A DNA stretch of 64,000 nt from the NCBI RefSeq assembly GCF_011684115.1, contig NZ_JAADJV010000001.1, positions 1,178,001 to 1,242,000 on the forward strand, read 5' to 3'. This document shows, in pieces, positions 18,915 to 28,496 of the stretch (position 1 is its first letter; every line of letters begins with the position of its first letter). The position numbers and the translations under genes are program-made. The notes under the pieces are model-generated. The model did not search any database, had not been told where the DNA came from, and was given only the letters and a program-made list of their open reading frames with translations. The DNA comes from Rahnella aceris. Lineage in GTDB: Bacteria > Pseudomonadota > Gammaproteobacteria > Enterobacterales > Enterobacteriaceae.

Positions 18915-18942
18915 AAATTACAAAAACCTTGCTGAGCGTCAA
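18915..18942 (-). promoter_or_regulatory. gapA sigma-70 promoter (P1-like)
   Basis: On the minus strand TTGACG (complement of 18937-18942) and TAATTT (complement of 18915-18920) are spaced by 16 bases. The leader that follows closely matches the E. coli gapA P1 leader as I recall it, including the block just before the ribosome site. Confidence 0.7.
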
Positions 18943-19219
18943 GCGGAATCGTGTCAATTATTGCTGTAAGTCAAAGCGACGACCTACTCTTGCTCGCTTA
19001 TTGCACGTTCCGTTTTTAAATCGGCTCACAACCACATGGGGGCGAAAAACAGAATATAAAGAGCCGGAAGATCAGGAGTGTGATCGCCATCACAAGTTGC
19101 AAGCTGGCTAACGCTGATGCCATACAGTTTAGGACAAAACGGGCAGACTCGTTGTTAATTTTTTGTTATTATAAACTGTTATTTAAGTTGATTTTTATAT
19201 TCGTCAGAGAACGAGAATC

Positions 19220-19633
19220 ATGAGCATTGAAGCCAAATCTTCCCCTACACTTGACCAACTCACTGAAATTCAACGTTATGTCACGCAGGAGCACGGAACA
19301 GAACCTCCGTTCTCCGGAAAATTGCTGCACAACCACCGCGAAGGGATTTATCATTGCGTGGTCTGCGAGTCAGCGTTGTTCTACTCCGATACCAAATACG
19401 ATTCCGGCTGTGGCTGGCCAAGTTTTTATCAGCCAGTTAACCCTGATGCGATCAAATATCTCACTGATAATTCGCATAAAATGGCGCGTGTCGAAATCCG
19501 CTGTTCCCGCTGTGAAGCTCATCTGGGGCATGTTTTCCCGGATGGCCCGAAACCGACAGGTGAACGTTACTGCATAAACTCTGCCTCAATGAGCTTTACG
19601 GATGGCAAAAGTGGCAATAAAACCCGCGGTTAG
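19220..19633 (+). CDS. msrB: MsrB, peptide-methionine (R)-S-oxide reductase
   Basis: A 137-residue protein with the zinc-binding pairs C46/C49 and C95/C98, catalytic Cys118 in '[11 protein letters not shown]' and the signature '[10 protein letters not shown]'. It repairs methionine-R-sulfoxide in oxidised proteins using thioredoxin. It diverges from gapA as in E. coli and is followed by yeaC about 95 bp downstream. Confidence 0.97.
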   Translation: MSIEAKSSPTLDQLTEIQRYVTQEHGTEPPFSGKLLHNHREGIYHCVVCESALFYSDTKYDSGCGWPSFYQPVNPDAIKYLTDNSHKMARVEIRCSRCEAHLGHVFPDGPKPTGERYCINSASMSFTDGKSGNKTRG

Positions 19634-19728
19634 TTCGCAAGAAAATGGTGATGTAATTTTACCGACAAAATCGATTCAGCTATTATTCAAAACCGTTTGA
19701 ATAATACAGATGAACACAAGGTGCTCAG

Positions 19729-20001
19729 ATGGAAATTAATCAACTTATTGATGTAATGACGCCGGAAATTTACGCACGTCTCGCGCAGGCAGTTGAACTC
19801 GGAAAGTGGCCGGACGGTGTCGCGCTGACGCCGGAACAGAAAGAGCACAGCCTGCAGGCCGTGATGCTGTATCAGTCGCGTCACAATGTTGATGCCCAGC
19901 ACATGAGCATTGGCACGGACGGGCAGATTGTCACCAAAAGCAAGCAGGAACTGAAACAGCAATTTACGCAGGATACGCTGATTAAACTGAAGCCGGAGTA
20001 A
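19729..20001 (+). CDS. yeaC: YeaC, DUF1315 protein
   Basis: A 90-residue protein matching the enterobacterial YeaC family in size and place ('INQLIDVMTPEIYARLAQAV', 'ELGKWPDGVALTPEQ'). It is small, helical and soluble with no signal peptide. Function is unknown. Its ATG follows GGTGCTCAG. The msrB-yeaC order is conserved, suggesting a shared transcript. Confidence 0.88.
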   Translation: MEINQLIDVMTPEIYARLAQAVELGKWPDGVALTPEQKEHSLQAVMLYQSRHNVDAQHMSIGTDGQIVTKSKQELKQQFTQDTLIKLKPE

Positions 20002-20030
20002 GTGGGCGGGTTGCGAAAGTGCTGTTTGCT

Positions 20031-20056
20031 GATAAAGGCGCTGAAGCGCCTTTATC
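20031..20056. terminator. Bidirectional hairpin between yeaC and pncA
   Basis: An 11-bp perfect stem GATAAAGGCGC / GCGCCTTTATC with a 4-base loop stands between convergent genes. U-tracts are short on both sides, so strength is uncertain. Confidence 0.6.
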
Positions 20057-20077
20057 AAGTCAGACGGGAAGACAAAT

Positions 20078-20707
20078 TCAGCCTGTTACTGCCTCAGAGG
20101 TACTGATTTTTGCCCCTGCTTTACGCATCGCTTCAACCGCTTCAGCACTGTCTTCGGGTTGCAGATTGACGCCACGGCAACCGTCGGTCAGCAGTGTCAC
20201 CTGATAACCTTGCTCCAGCGCATCCAGCACCGTGAATTTCACACAGTAATCCGTCGCCAGCCCCATCACATACACATGTGTAATCTGCGCCGCTTTCAGC
20301 CAGTCATTGAGCATCGTAGCAGCACGATGTCCGTTATCGAAAAACGCACTGTAACTGTCGATGTCAGGATTGGTGCCTTTCTGCACCACAAAATCCACCT
20401 GCGGCAGATTCAGCCCCGGGTGAAATTCAGCGCCCGGTTCACGCTGAACGCAGTGAACCGGCCACCAGACTTGCGGCAGACCGTTCAGTTCGCCCGACGT
20501 CCAGGGCTCCGCGTGGGAATTCACCGCAAAGCTGCGATGTCCCGCCGGATGCCAGTCCTGCGATGCCACCACGGCGATGTCATGGCTTTTACACCATGTC
20601 ATCATCTTATTGGCAACCGCAATCGTGGCGTCGCCGTCAGTCACGGCCAGCGCGCCGCTGCGACAAAAATCATTTTGCAGATCGACCAGCAACAAAGCAG
20701 ATTTCAT
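20078..20707 (-). CDS. pncA: PncA, nicotinamidase
   Basis: A 209-residue isochorismatase-fold hydrolase. The catalytic triad is D9 ('LVDLQNDF'), K110 and C155 ('LATDYCVKFT'); metal ligands D51, H53 and H85 are present ('SQDWHP', 'WPVHCVQ'). It converts nicotinamide to nicotinate for NAD+ recycling and, in the family, also hydrolyses pyrazinamide. It lies 13 bp downstream of ansA, so both are on one transcript. Confidence 0.96.
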   Translation of the reverse strand: MKSALLLVDLQNDFCRSGALAVTDGDATIAVANKMMTWCKSHDIAVVASQDWHPAGHRSFAVNSHAEPWTSGELNGLPQVWWPVHCVQREPGAEFHPGLNLPQVDFVVQKGTNPDIDSYSAFFDNGHRAATMLNDWLKAAQITHVYVMGLATDYCVKFTVLDALEQGYQVTLLTDGCRGVNLQPEDSAEAVEAMRKAGAKISTSEAVTG

Positions 20708-20720
20708 ATCGCCCTCTTAT

Positions 20721-21734
20721 TTATTCGGTGAGTTCGCCGCGCAGGTTTTGCTGCATCAGTTCGCGGATTTCCTCGGGAGTGTGTGACTGGCTGAGCAGAT
20801 AATGCAACTTGGTCAGTGCCGCTTCCACGGTCATATCAAAGCCGCTGATCACACCGGAATGGGCGAGGGCGTTGCCGGTGGCATAGCCGCCCATGTTGAC
20901 GCGCCCTGAAATACATTGCGTCAGATTAACCACCACAATGCCGCGCTCAGATGCGTCTTTCAGCACTTTCAGCAGGTCGCCTTTTTGCGGGGCGTTACCG
21001 ACACCGTAGGAGCGCAGGATCAGCGCTTTTACCGGTTGCATCAGGAAGTTTTGTACCACTTCGGCGGAAATGCCCGGGTAGATCGTTACCACGCCGATCG
21101 GTTGTGGCGTGATGTGATGCACTTTCAGCTTCGCCGCAGGCACTTCAGGCAGTGACGGCGTGGAAAGTCGGCGGATGTGGATCCCGGCTTCCAGCAGCGG
21201 CGAAAGGTTCGGTGAGGCAAAGGCATCGAAACCATCTGCGTGCGCTTTGGTGCTGCGGTTGCCGCGATACAGACGGTTGTTGAAGAACAGGGTGACTTCG
21301 TTGACCGGATGATTCGCGGCGATATACAGCGAGTTCAGCAGGTTGATCTGACCATCAGAACGCAACGCTTCAAGCGGAATCTGTGACCCTGTCACAATCA
21401 CCGGTTTGCTCAGATTTTCCAGCATGAACGACAGTGCAGAAGCGGTGAATGCCATGGTGTCGGTGCCGTGCAGGATAACAAAACCGTCGTAGTCGTCGTA
21501 ATGCGCCTGAATATCGTCGGCGATGTGCTGCCAGTCTTCCGGCGTCATGTCGGAGGAATCCATCAGAGGCGCGTATTCCTGAATGGTAAATTCAGGCATC
21601 TCAGGGCGATGGAATTCAGGCATCAGCGCCAGCTGACGTTGTAAATGGCCGGACACCGGAATGTAACCCTGTTCAGAACGCTGCATACCGATTGTGCCGC
21701 CGGTATAGGCAACGTAAATAGATTTTTTAGTCAT
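20721..21734 (-). CDS. ansA: AnsA, cytoplasmic L-asparaginase I
   Basis: A 337-residue asparaginase with both active-site threonine motifs: 'YTGGTIG' (T14) and 'HGTDTMAF' (T91, D92). There is no signal peptide, which separates it from periplasmic type II. It hydrolyses asparagine to aspartate and ammonia. It lies between the sppA terminator and pncA, forming an ansA-pncA operon as in E. coli. Confidence 0.96.
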   Translation of the reverse strand: MTKKSIYVAYTGGTIGMQRSEQGYIPVSGHLQRQLALMPEFHRPEMPEFTIQEYAPLMDSSDMTPEDWQHIADDIQAHYDDYDGFVILHGTDTMAFTASALSFMLENLSKPVIVTGSQIPLEALRSDGQINLLNSLYIAANHPVNEVTLFFNNRLYRGNRSTKAHADGFDAFASPNLSPLLEAGIHIRRLSTPSLPEVPAAKLKVHHITPQPIGVVTIYPGISAEVVQNFLMQPVKALILRSYGVGNAPQKGDLLKVLKDASERGIVVVNLTQCISGRVNMGGYATGNALAHSGVISGFDMTVEAALTKLHYLLSQSHTPEEIRELMQQNLRGELTE

Positions 21735-21808
21735 CGAAGATGTTCTTTTTTAGAAAGGTGAAAGCAACTGCGCTAAGTATAAAGGCTTCGTGGCTGACGT
21801 CCCACCCT

Positions 21809-21845
21809 AAAAAAGCCCGGAGTTCTCAGCAAGAAGCTCCGGGCT
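21809..21845 (-). terminator. Terminator for sppA
   Basis: AGCCCGGAG / CTCCGGGCT (21814-21822 and 21837-21845) is followed on the minus strand by six T. It separates sppA from ansA. Confidence 0.85.
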
Positions 21846-21891
21846 GTGCATTAAGGCGATTCTTTATCCCACATTATCCCAAAACGGAACG

Positions 21892-23745
21892 TTACTTCAC
21901 ATCACCACAGGTCAGGCAGAGTGCGTAACGGTTCTGCGGATCGTTCATGTTGCTGAACAGGTCAGCCTGTGATTTCAGCGCCATGGCCATTTTGCTCACC
22001 GGCGCAGGCAGATACGCCTGGATTGCCGCTGGCAACATAGCGTGGACCGATGCGCTGACCTGCGAGAATACCAGGTCGCTCAGGCTTGGCTCGCTGACAT
22101 ACCAGTTCAGTTGCCATTTTGGCAGTTTGGCCAGTTCAGCGGCTTTCTTCACAGCGTCATCGAAATCACCCAGCTCATCAACCAGGCCATTGGCTTTGGC
22201 ATCTGAACCGATCCACACGTGGCCCTGGGCGATCTGGTCGATCTGCTCAGGCGTTTTGTGGCGTGAATCGGCAACCAGACCGAGGAAGGTTTTATAACCG
22301 TTCTCGATATTGAGTTGCATCATCTGCGAGAACTCCGGCGGCAGCGCTTTGGTGGAAGCGATATCCGCCAGCGGTGACGTTGCCACGCCGTCGGTATGCA
22401 CACCCGCGTAATCGAGCGTGTTCTGGTACGTGTTGATTACACCAAAGATACCGATGGAGCCGGTGAGGGTGCTCGGGCTGGCGATGATGTAGTTGGCTGG
22501 TGTTGAAATCCAGTAACCGCCGGATGCCGCCATACCGCCCATTGAAACCACAACCGGTTTACCTGCGGCTTTCGCAGCCGCGAGTTCGGAACGGATGACT
22601 TCAGAAGCGCTGACGCTGCCGCCCGGGCTGTTAACGCGCAAGACAATCGCTTTCACTTTCGGATCCAGACGGGCATCACGAATTTGCTGTGCCGTGGTGT
22701 CGCCACCGACTGCGCCCGGTTGTTCTTCACCGTCGTTAATTGCACCGGTGGCAAAGATCACCGCGATTTGCGGATCGTTGTTGTCCGGTTTTGGCTTCGG
22801 CGAATAATCGTAAATGCTGGTGTAATTAAAGTCTTTGGTGTCTTTGTTCCAGCCAAAGGCTTTCACCATCTCGTTGTCGGCTTCGGTGCGTGACGCCAGT
22901 GCATCAACCAGCTTGGCTTTCAGCGCATATTGCGCCATATCACCGCCGGTTGCCTGCATACCCGCCAGCACGCCCGCCGCACCCGGGAACAGTTGTTCGG
23001 GCGTGATCTGACGGTTGGCTGACACGGTATTGAGATAGTTGGTCCACAATCCGCCAATCCAGCGGCTGTCTGCCTCACGGGCGTCAGGAGACATATCATC
23101 ACGGATCAATGGCTCAACGGCAGATTTATAGGTTCCGACGCGGAAGATATTGGTGGTGACTTTCAGCTTATCCAGCAGGGATTTGTAATACAGATTGTTA
23201 GTGGCAAAACCGTGAAGATCGACCGCGCCCTGCGGCGACAGATAGATTTTGTTGGCGTAACTGGCCAGATAATATTGTGACTGGTTATAGCTGTCGCCGA
23301 TGGCGTAAACCGGTTTGCCTGCATCGCGGAATTCACGCAGTGCTTTACCGATGTACTGCAGTGAAGACTGGTCGGTGCCGGTGAAATCGGTCAGCTGTAA
23401 CACAATCCCGGTAACGTTTTTGTCGTCTTTAGCGGAGCGGATGGTCTCGACGAGATCAAACAGTGAGTTCTCCTGCAAGCGGCTGCTCGACGTGCCCAGC
23501 AATTCGCGTCCCCACTGACGGACTTTATTATTGACGGAAGGCTTGTCGACCACTGAGCCGCTGAGATCAACCAGCAGTGCACCTTGGGTCGTTTCGACAG
23601 GCTTGTCCTGCACGGCATACCAGATGCCAACACCAGCCAGAATAATGAGAATAAGGAATACGTTGAGAATGAATTCTCTGACGAAATTAAGAAGACGCCA
23701 GGTCCACTTAAAAAAACCGGCGATAATTCGCCACAATGTGCGCAT
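21892..23745 (-). CDS. sppA: SppA, signal peptide peptidase (protease IV)
   Basis: A 617-residue membrane protease with one N-terminal transmembrane helix (residues about 25-46, '[20 protein letters not shown]'). It consists of two tandem SppA domains. The catalytic dyad is Lys207 in '[10 protein letters not shown]' and Ser408 in '[10 protein letters not shown]', close to K209/S409 of E. coli. It degrades cleaved signal peptides in the inner membrane as a tetramer facing the periplasm. It diverges from ydjA. Confidence 0.96.
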   Translation of the reverse strand: MRTLWRIIAGFFKWTWRLLNFVREFILNVFLILIILAGVGIWYAVQDKPVETTQGALLVDLSGSVVDKPSVNNKVRQWGRELLGTSSSRLQENSLFDLVETIRSAKDDKNVTGIVLQLTDFTGTDQSSLQYIGKALREFRDAGKPVYAIGDSYNQSQYYLASYANKIYLSPQGAVDLHGFATNNLYYKSLLDKLKVTTNIFRVGTYKSAVEPLIRDDMSPDAREADSRWIGGLWTNYLNTVSANRQITPEQLFPGAAGVLAGMQATGGDMAQYALKAKLVDALASRTEADNEMVKAFGWNKDTKDFNYTSIYDYSPKPKPDNNDPQIAVIFATGAINDGEEQPGAVGGDTTAQQIRDARLDPKVKAIVLRVNSPGGSVSASEVIRSELAAAKAAGKPVVVSMGGMAASGGYWISTPANYIIASPSTLTGSIGIFGVINTYQNTLDYAGVHTDGVATSPLADIASTKALPPEFSQMMQLNIENGYKTFLGLVADSRHKTPEQIDQIAQGHVWIGSDAKANGLVDELGDFDDAVKKAAELAKLPKWQLNWYVSEPSLSDLVFSQVSASVHAMLPAAIQAYLPAPVSKMAMALKSQADLFSNMNDPQNRYALCLTCGDVK

Positions 23746-23924
23746 GGTCTCTCCAACAAGACAGATAAGTCCCGCTATCCTAATGACCCGCCAGAAAAAT
23801 GTCAGCTTTAAATCATGTCAGAGTTTGGCAGTGATGCATTATCTGAAAGCCAGTTGACCGTTGGAAAAAGGCGTTACGATTATGTTAACGTAATTCAAAT
23901 AGCAATTATTCTCAGGAGAATATC

Positions 23925-24476
23925 ATGGACGCTTTGGACTTATTACTTAACCGCCGTTCTGCTTCCCGCCTGGCTGCACCGGCACCGGCCGGTGAAGCGC
24001 TGCAAAACATCATCCATGCGGGTATGCGCGCCCCGGATCACGGTGCCCTGCAACCCTGGCGTTTTGTCATTGCTGAAAACGACGGCCTGACACGTTTCAG
24101 TGAGGTGCTGCGCGCGGCCGCCATAAAAGACGGCGCGGATGAAAAAGCCATTGAGAAAGCCACGCAGGCGCCCTTGCGCGCACCGCAAATTATTACCGTG
24201 ATTGCCGTGTGCAAAGAAAGTCCTAAAGTACCGCAATGGGAACAGTTGCTTTCCGCCGGTTGTGCGGTTTACGCCATGCAGATGGCTGCACTGGCGCAGG
24301 GTTTTAACGGCATCTGGCGTACCGGCGCGTGGACTGATCATCCGGACGTACGCAAGGCATTCAAATGTGGTGAAAACGATAAAATCGTCGGTTTCCTGTA
24401 TCTCGGTACACCGCAACTGAAAGCCAGTTTGCAGGTGATCCCGGCCGACAGCACGCCATTCATCACGCATTTGTAA
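23925..24476 (+). CDS. ydjA: YdjA, nitroreductase-family flavoprotein
   Basis: A 183-residue minimal nitroreductase, the same length as E. coli YdjA. FMN-binding features are 'RRSASRL' at the N-terminus, '[12 protein letters not shown]' and 'GFLYLGTP' near the C-terminus. The natural substrate is unknown. CAGGAG lies seven bases before the ATG. In E. coli selD follows; here a terminator and topB follow instead. Confidence 0.93.
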   Translation: MDALDLLLNRRSASRLAAPAPAGEALQNIIHAGMRAPDHGALQPWRFVIAENDGLTRFSEVLRAAAIKDGADEKAIEKATQAPLRAPQIITVIAVCKESPKVPQWEQLLSAGCAVYAMQMAALAQGFNGIWRTGAWTDHPDVRKAFKCGENDKIVGFLYLGTPQLKASLQVIPADSTPFITHL

Positions 24477-24496
24477 AATCAGACCGCTCGCTTATT

Positions 24497-24537
24497 AACC
24501 GGTTTTGATCGGCCTTTTCCGATTAAACCGGTTTTTT
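24497..24537 (+). terminator. Terminator after ydjA
   Basis: A long stem AACCGGTTTTGATCGG / CCGATTAAACCGGTT (one mismatch region) with a six-base loop is followed by TTTTTT. It sits 20 bp after the ydjA stop. Confidence 0.85.
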
Positions 24538-24699
24538 GCTGCCTAAATGAGCGACCGCCGTCGCGGATCCTTGTAACCATCTTACTAATTACGCCGTCAG
24601 CGGCTAACATAGCCACTCTGCATGATGAGGACGTAGTGAAATGAAGGGTGGGATAATGGAAATCTTTGTCGCGATTACACCGCAAACAGGTGCCTGTTG

Positions 24700-26649
24700 A
24701 TGCGTCTGTTCATTGCCGAAAAACCCAGCCTTGCCCGCGCGATTGCGGATGTCCTGCCGAAACCTCATCGCCGGGGCGATGGTTATATTGCCTGTGGCAA
24801 CGATCAGGTGGTGACCTGGTGCGTCGGCCACTTACTCGAACAGGCGCAGCCCGATGCCTACGACAGCCGCTTTGCGCGCTGGTCGCTCGCCGATTTGCCG
24901 ATCATTCCTGAAAAGTGGCAGCTTCAGCCGCGTTCTTCCGTCGCCAAACAACTCAACGTGATTAAACGCTTATTGCTCGAGGCCTCGCAGGTTGTCCACG
25001 CCGGTGACCCGGATCGCGAAGGGCAGTTGCTGGTGGATGAAGTGCTGGATTATCTCGAACTGACGCCGGAAAAACGTCACGCGACCCAGCGCTGCCTGAT
25101 TAACGATCTCAACCCGCAGGCCGTCGAGCGTGCTATTGAGCGGTTGCGCGACAACCGTGATTTTATTCCGCTGTGTGTTTCCGCGCTGGCCCGCGCCCGT
25201 GCCGACTGGCTTTACGGCATCAATATGACCCGCGCCTACACCATTCTGGGGCGCAACGCCGGTTACAACGGCGTGCTCTCCGTCGGACGCGTACAGACCC
25301 CGGTTCTCGGACTGGTGGTCCGTCGCGATGAAGATATCGAAAACTTCGTGCCGAAAGATTTCTTTGAAGTAAAAGCGCATATCGTCACACCTGCCGAAGA
25401 GCGTTTTGTCGCGCTGTGGCAGCCGAGTGATTCCTGCGAGCCGTATCAGGATGAAGAAGGGCGATTGCTGCACCGTCCGCTGGCCGATCATGTCGTGGCG
25501 CGTATTGCCGGACAACCGGCGATGGTCACCGGCTATAATGACAAGCGTGAGAATGATATTGCGCCGCTGCCGTTTTCACTCTCCACATTGCAGATTGAAG
25601 GCTCTAAAGCCTTCGGGCTGAGTGCTCAGCAAATTCTTGATATCTGTCAGAAATTGTATGAAACGCACAAATTGATTACGTATCCGCGTTCGGATTGCCG
25701 ATATCTGCCAGAAGAGCATTTTGCCGGGCGTCATGCCGTGCTGAATGCCATTGGCGTTCACCGGCCTGACCTGATGCCACAACCGGCAGTGGATACCGAT
25801 TTACGTAACCGTTGCTGGGATGACAAAAAGGTTGATGCGCACCATGCGATTATCCCGACGGCGCGCAGCAGTAACGTCAATCTGACGGATGACGAACGCA
25901 AAATTTACGGCCTGGTGGCGCGTCAGTATCTGATGCAGTTCTGCCCGGATGCGGTTTACCGCAAATGTGTTATCGACCTGGATATCGCGGGCGGTAAATT
26001 TATCGCCAAAGCGCGTTTTCTGGCCGAGGCGGGATGGCGCACGTTGCTGGGCAGTAAAGAACGCGACGAGGAAAACGAAGGCACGCCGCTGCCGGTGGTG
26101 GCCAAAGGTGACGAACTGTTGTGCGAGCGCGGAGAAGTGGTTGAACGCCAGACCCAGCCGCCGCGGCCTTTTACCGATGCTACATTGCTTTCCGCCATGA
26201 CCGGGATTGCGCGTTTTGTGCAGGATAAAGAACTGAAAAAAATCCTGCGTGCGACAGATGGATTAGGTACGGAAGCAACCCGTGCCGGGATTATCGAGCT
26301 GCTGTTCCGCCGCGAATTTTTGTATAAGAAAGGGCGCTATATTCATTCCAGCGATACCGGCCGCGCGCTGATCCACTCGCTGCCGGACATCGCCGCCCGC
26401 CCGGATATGACCGCTGACTGGGAATCCACGCTGACGCGTATCAGTGAAAAGAGCTGCCGTTATCAGGATTTCATGCAACCGCTGGTCGCGACGTTGCAGA
26501 ATCTCATCATGCAGGCCAAAACGAACCGGGTGTCTTCGGCATTCCGCAGTCTGCCTTCCAAACCGGCGGGCGCTGTGGCGAAAGGCAAAAGCGCCCCTAA
26601 ACGCCGCAAAGCGAGTACCAAAGGGAAGGAAGCAAACAGTGATGAATAA
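24700..26649 (+). CDS. topB: TopB, DNA topoisomerase III
   Basis: A 649-residue type IA topoisomerase. The N-terminal TOPRIM domain has '[11 protein letters not shown]' and the acidic '[10 protein letters not shown]' (about 102-111). The nucleophile Tyr328 lies in '[13 protein letters not shown]', matching E. coli. A basic C-terminal tail (from about 615) is rich in Lys, Arg and Ser. It decatenates DNA and resolves precatenanes with RecQ. The ATG at 24700 is chosen over the overlapping TTG at 24697. No selD lies upstream, unlike in E. coli. Confidence 0.97.
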   Translation: MRLFIAEKPSLARAIADVLPKPHRRGDGYIACGNDQVVTWCVGHLLEQAQPDAYDSRFARWSLADLPIIPEKWQLQPRSSVAKQLNVIKRLLLEASQVVHAGDPDREGQLLVDEVLDYLELTPEKRHATQRCLINDLNPQAVERAIERLRDNRDFIPLCVSALARARADWLYGINMTRAYTILGRNAGYNGVLSVGRVQTPVLGLVVRRDEDIENFVPKDFFEVKAHIVTPAEERFVALWQPSDSCEPYQDEEGRLLHRPLADHVVARIAGQPAMVTGYNDKRENDIAPLPFSLSTLQIEGSKAFGLSAQQILDICQKLYETHKLITYPRSDCRYLPEEHFAGRHAVLNAIGVHRPDLMPQPAVDTDLRNRCWDDKKVDAHHAIIPTARSSNVNLTDDERKIYGLVARQYLMQFCPDAVYRKCVIDLDIAGGKFIAKARFLAEAGWRTLLGSKERDEENEGTPLPVVAKGDELLCERGEVVERQTQPPRPFTDATLLSAMTGIARFVQDKELKKILRATDGLGTEATRAGIIELLFRREFLYKKGRYIHSSDTGRALIHSLPDIAARPDMTADWESTLTRISEKSCRYQDFMQPLVATLQNLIMQAKTNRVSSAFRSLPSKPAGAVAKGKSAPKRRKASTKGKEANSDE

Positions 26650-26956
26650 TGTTTTTATCCGTAAAGTTCTGATGGCAGCGCTGATCAGTTCCGCGTTGCT
26701 GGCTGCACCGGCGATGGCGAACCGCAGCAATATCGGCAACGGTACGGATGTCGTTGTGCCATTGCCGCCGCAAATCTGGCAGAACAGCGGCAACAACAAT
26801 AACAGCGCGCCAACCTGCCACAATTGCTGTATCTACAACAACCAGAGTTACAGCGAGGGGGCCGTTGTCACGGCAGACAGCGTGGTCCTGCAGTGTTCCC
26901 GTGATCCGAATGTGGTGGGCACCAACGAACTCAAATGGCAAGTGTTGAAGAAATAA
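26642..26956 (+). CDS. ynjH: YnjH, secreted DUF1496 protein
   Basis: A 104-residue protein whose ATG overlaps the topB stop by eight bases. Signal peptide '[20 protein letters not shown]' continues to a cleavage after 'APAMA' (near residue 27). The mature part has '[20 protein letters not shown]' with a CxxCC cluster typical of DUF1496/YnjH. It is probably periplasmic; function unknown. Longer readings of this frame lie inside topB and are rejected. In E. coli gdhA lies between topB and ynjH; here they touch. Confidence 0.88.
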   Translation: MNNVFIRKVLMAALISSALLAAPAMANRSNIGNGTDVVVPLPPQIWQNSGNNNNSAPTCHNCCIYNNQSYSEGAVVTADSVVLQCSRDPNVVGTNELKWQVLKK

Positions 26957-26978
26957 CGCTTTCTTAAAATGTTCAGAC

Positions 26979-27017
26979 AAAAAAGGCGCGAAACTGGCAA
27001 CAGTCCGCGCCTTTTTA
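26979..27017. terminator. Bidirectional terminator between ynjH and nudG
   Basis: AAAAAAGGCGCG and CGCGCCTTTTTA flank a 15-base loop. A- and T-runs on both sides suit both convergent genes. Confidence 0.8.
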
Positions 27018-27030
27018 TTTGCCATGATCG

Positions 27031-27432
27031 CTAACCGGCAAATTTTGCCAGATAAGCTTGTGCCAGCGGGATATCCGCCGGTGCCAGTTCAAACGACAGC
27101 ACCTCATCCGGCGTTACCCAACAGATTTCAGAGTGACACTGTAACCTAATCTCGCCGGTAAACCCGCTGACCCGCCAGCCATGCAAACGAATTAACCGTT
27201 CAGACTGTTGCACAACGCTGGTAGCGATGAAATTTTCCACCGTGGCAGTGATGCCCATTTCTTCCTGCAACTCGCGCACTAATGCAGCAGGCTGGCTTTC
27301 CCCGGCTTCGACTTTGCCGCCGGGAAATTCCCACAAACCGGCCTGATCGCCGGACGCATCCCGACGGGCAAGCAGCAATTTGCCCTCGCGCTCAATCAGG
27401 GCGGCGACCACATCAATCGTTTTCATGGTCAT
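27031..27432 (-). CDS. nudG: NudG, Nudix pyrimidine-nucleotide pyrophosphatase
   Basis: A 133-residue Nudix hydrolase with a complete Nudix box at residues 39-61 (G-x5-E-x7-REL-x-EE-x-G). E. coli NudG (CTP pyrophosphohydrolase) favours oxidised or modified pyrimidine and 2-hydroxy-dATP substrates. The ATG at 27432 overlaps the xthA stop (TAATG); a second Met two codons in is equally plausible by alignment. The coupling with xthA makes a two-gene nucleotide and DNA damage unit. Confidence 0.9.
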   Translation of the reverse strand: MTMKTIDVVAALIEREGKLLLARRDASGDQAGLWEFPGGKVEAGESQPAALVRELQEEMGITATVENFIATSVVQQSERLIRLHGWRVSGFTGEIRLQCHSEICWVTPDEVLSFELAPADIPLAQAYLAKFAG

Positions 27433-28241
27433 TACTTCAGGTCGAACGTCGCCCAGATTGGCGCATGGTCAGACGGCCTTTCCATCCCGCGGATATCGTA
27501 ATCAATCCCGGTGGCGATACAACGCGCGGCCAGCGGCGTGCTCGCCATGATCAGATCAATACGCAGACCACGGTTTTCATCAAAGCCGCGTGAGCGGTAA
27601 TCAAACCACGAGAATTTATCAGCGGTGTCGGGGTTGGCGGCACGGAAGGTGTCGATCAGACCCCAACCTTTCAGGCGATCCATCCACTCACGTTCTTCCG
27701 GCAGAAACGAACATTTACCGGTGCGCAGCCAGCGTTTGCGACTGTCTTCGCCGATACCAATGTCCAGATCGGTCGGGCTGATATTCACATCGCCCATCAC
27801 CACGACCGGATTGTTCACCGACAAACTGGTGGTCAGGTAATCCTGCAAATCACGGTAAAACTTCTCTTTTGCCGGGAATTTAGTCGGATGGTCGCGGCTT
27901 TCACCCTGCGGGAAGTAACCGTTGATGACCGTCAGAATGCCTTGTGGCGTTTCGATATCGGTCATGATGATGCGGCGCTGAGATTCTTCATCATCACCGG
28001 GGAAACCACGGCGTACAGCGACGGGTTCTTGCTTGGTCAGCATGGCAACGCCGTAATGGCCTTTTTGCCCGTGATAAAACACGTGATACCCGTGCTGGCT
28101 GACTTCTTCCAGCGGGAACATATCGTCATGCACCTTGGTTTCTTGTAAACCAATAACGTCAGGCTGGTGCTGTTCGATTATTGCCGCAAGCTGATGTGGA
28201 CGTGCGCGCAATCCATTGATATTAAAGGAGACGAACTTCAT
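27432..28241 (-). CDS. xthA: XthA, exonuclease III (AP endonuclease)
   Basis: A 269-residue enzyme in which all E. coli active-site residues align without gaps: E34 ('LQETK'), D151 and N153 ('MGDVNISP'), D229 ('LRIDLI') and H259 ('RPSDHAP'). It incises abasic sites and has 3'-5' exonuclease and 3'-phosphatase activities in base excision repair. In E. coli the gene is RpoS-controlled. It is followed immediately by nudG. Confidence 0.98.
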   Translation of the reverse strand: MKFVSFNINGLRARPHQLAAIIEQHQPDVIGLQETKVHDDMFPLEEVSQHGYHVFYHGQKGHYGVAMLTKQEPVAVRRGFPGDDEESQRRIIMTDIETPQGILTVINGYFPQGESRDHPTKFPAKEKFYRDLQDYLTTSLSVNNPVVVMGDVNISPTDLDIGIGEDSRKRWLRTGKCSFLPEEREWMDRLKGWGLIDTFRAANPDTADKFSWFDYRSRGFDENRGLRIDLIMASTPLAARCIATGIDYDIRGMERPSDHAPIWATFDLK

Positions 28242-28402
28242 AGTCGGGAACCATTTGGCGATGAAATCAGAAGGGCGATAGTAGCAGAAAAAGGCGGGAT
28301 GGCGAAACCAACATGTGCCGGATGCTGTCAGCAGAAATCACTATGAAAGCAAAATCCTTACCCGATCATCATGGCAGTCAGATGTCATTCAGCGAATTAT
28401 TT

Positions 28403-28420
28403 TGTCAACTTTTCGTGACA
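28403..28420. promoter_or_regulatory. Candidate TYR box upstream of tyrR
   Basis: TGTCAA-N6-GTGACA fits the TYR box form TGTAAA-N6-TTTACA at 9 of 12 positions, including the invariant G and C. It lies 77 bp before the tyrR start. E. coli tyrR is autoregulated, so such a site is expected; this one has not been tested. Confidence 0.5.
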
Positions 28421-28496
28421 GTCTCTTCTTCCGGTGTACATGAAAGAGTATTATGCCTGCAGCGATTTCCGCACCGGCAGAAAAAGGTCAACACTG

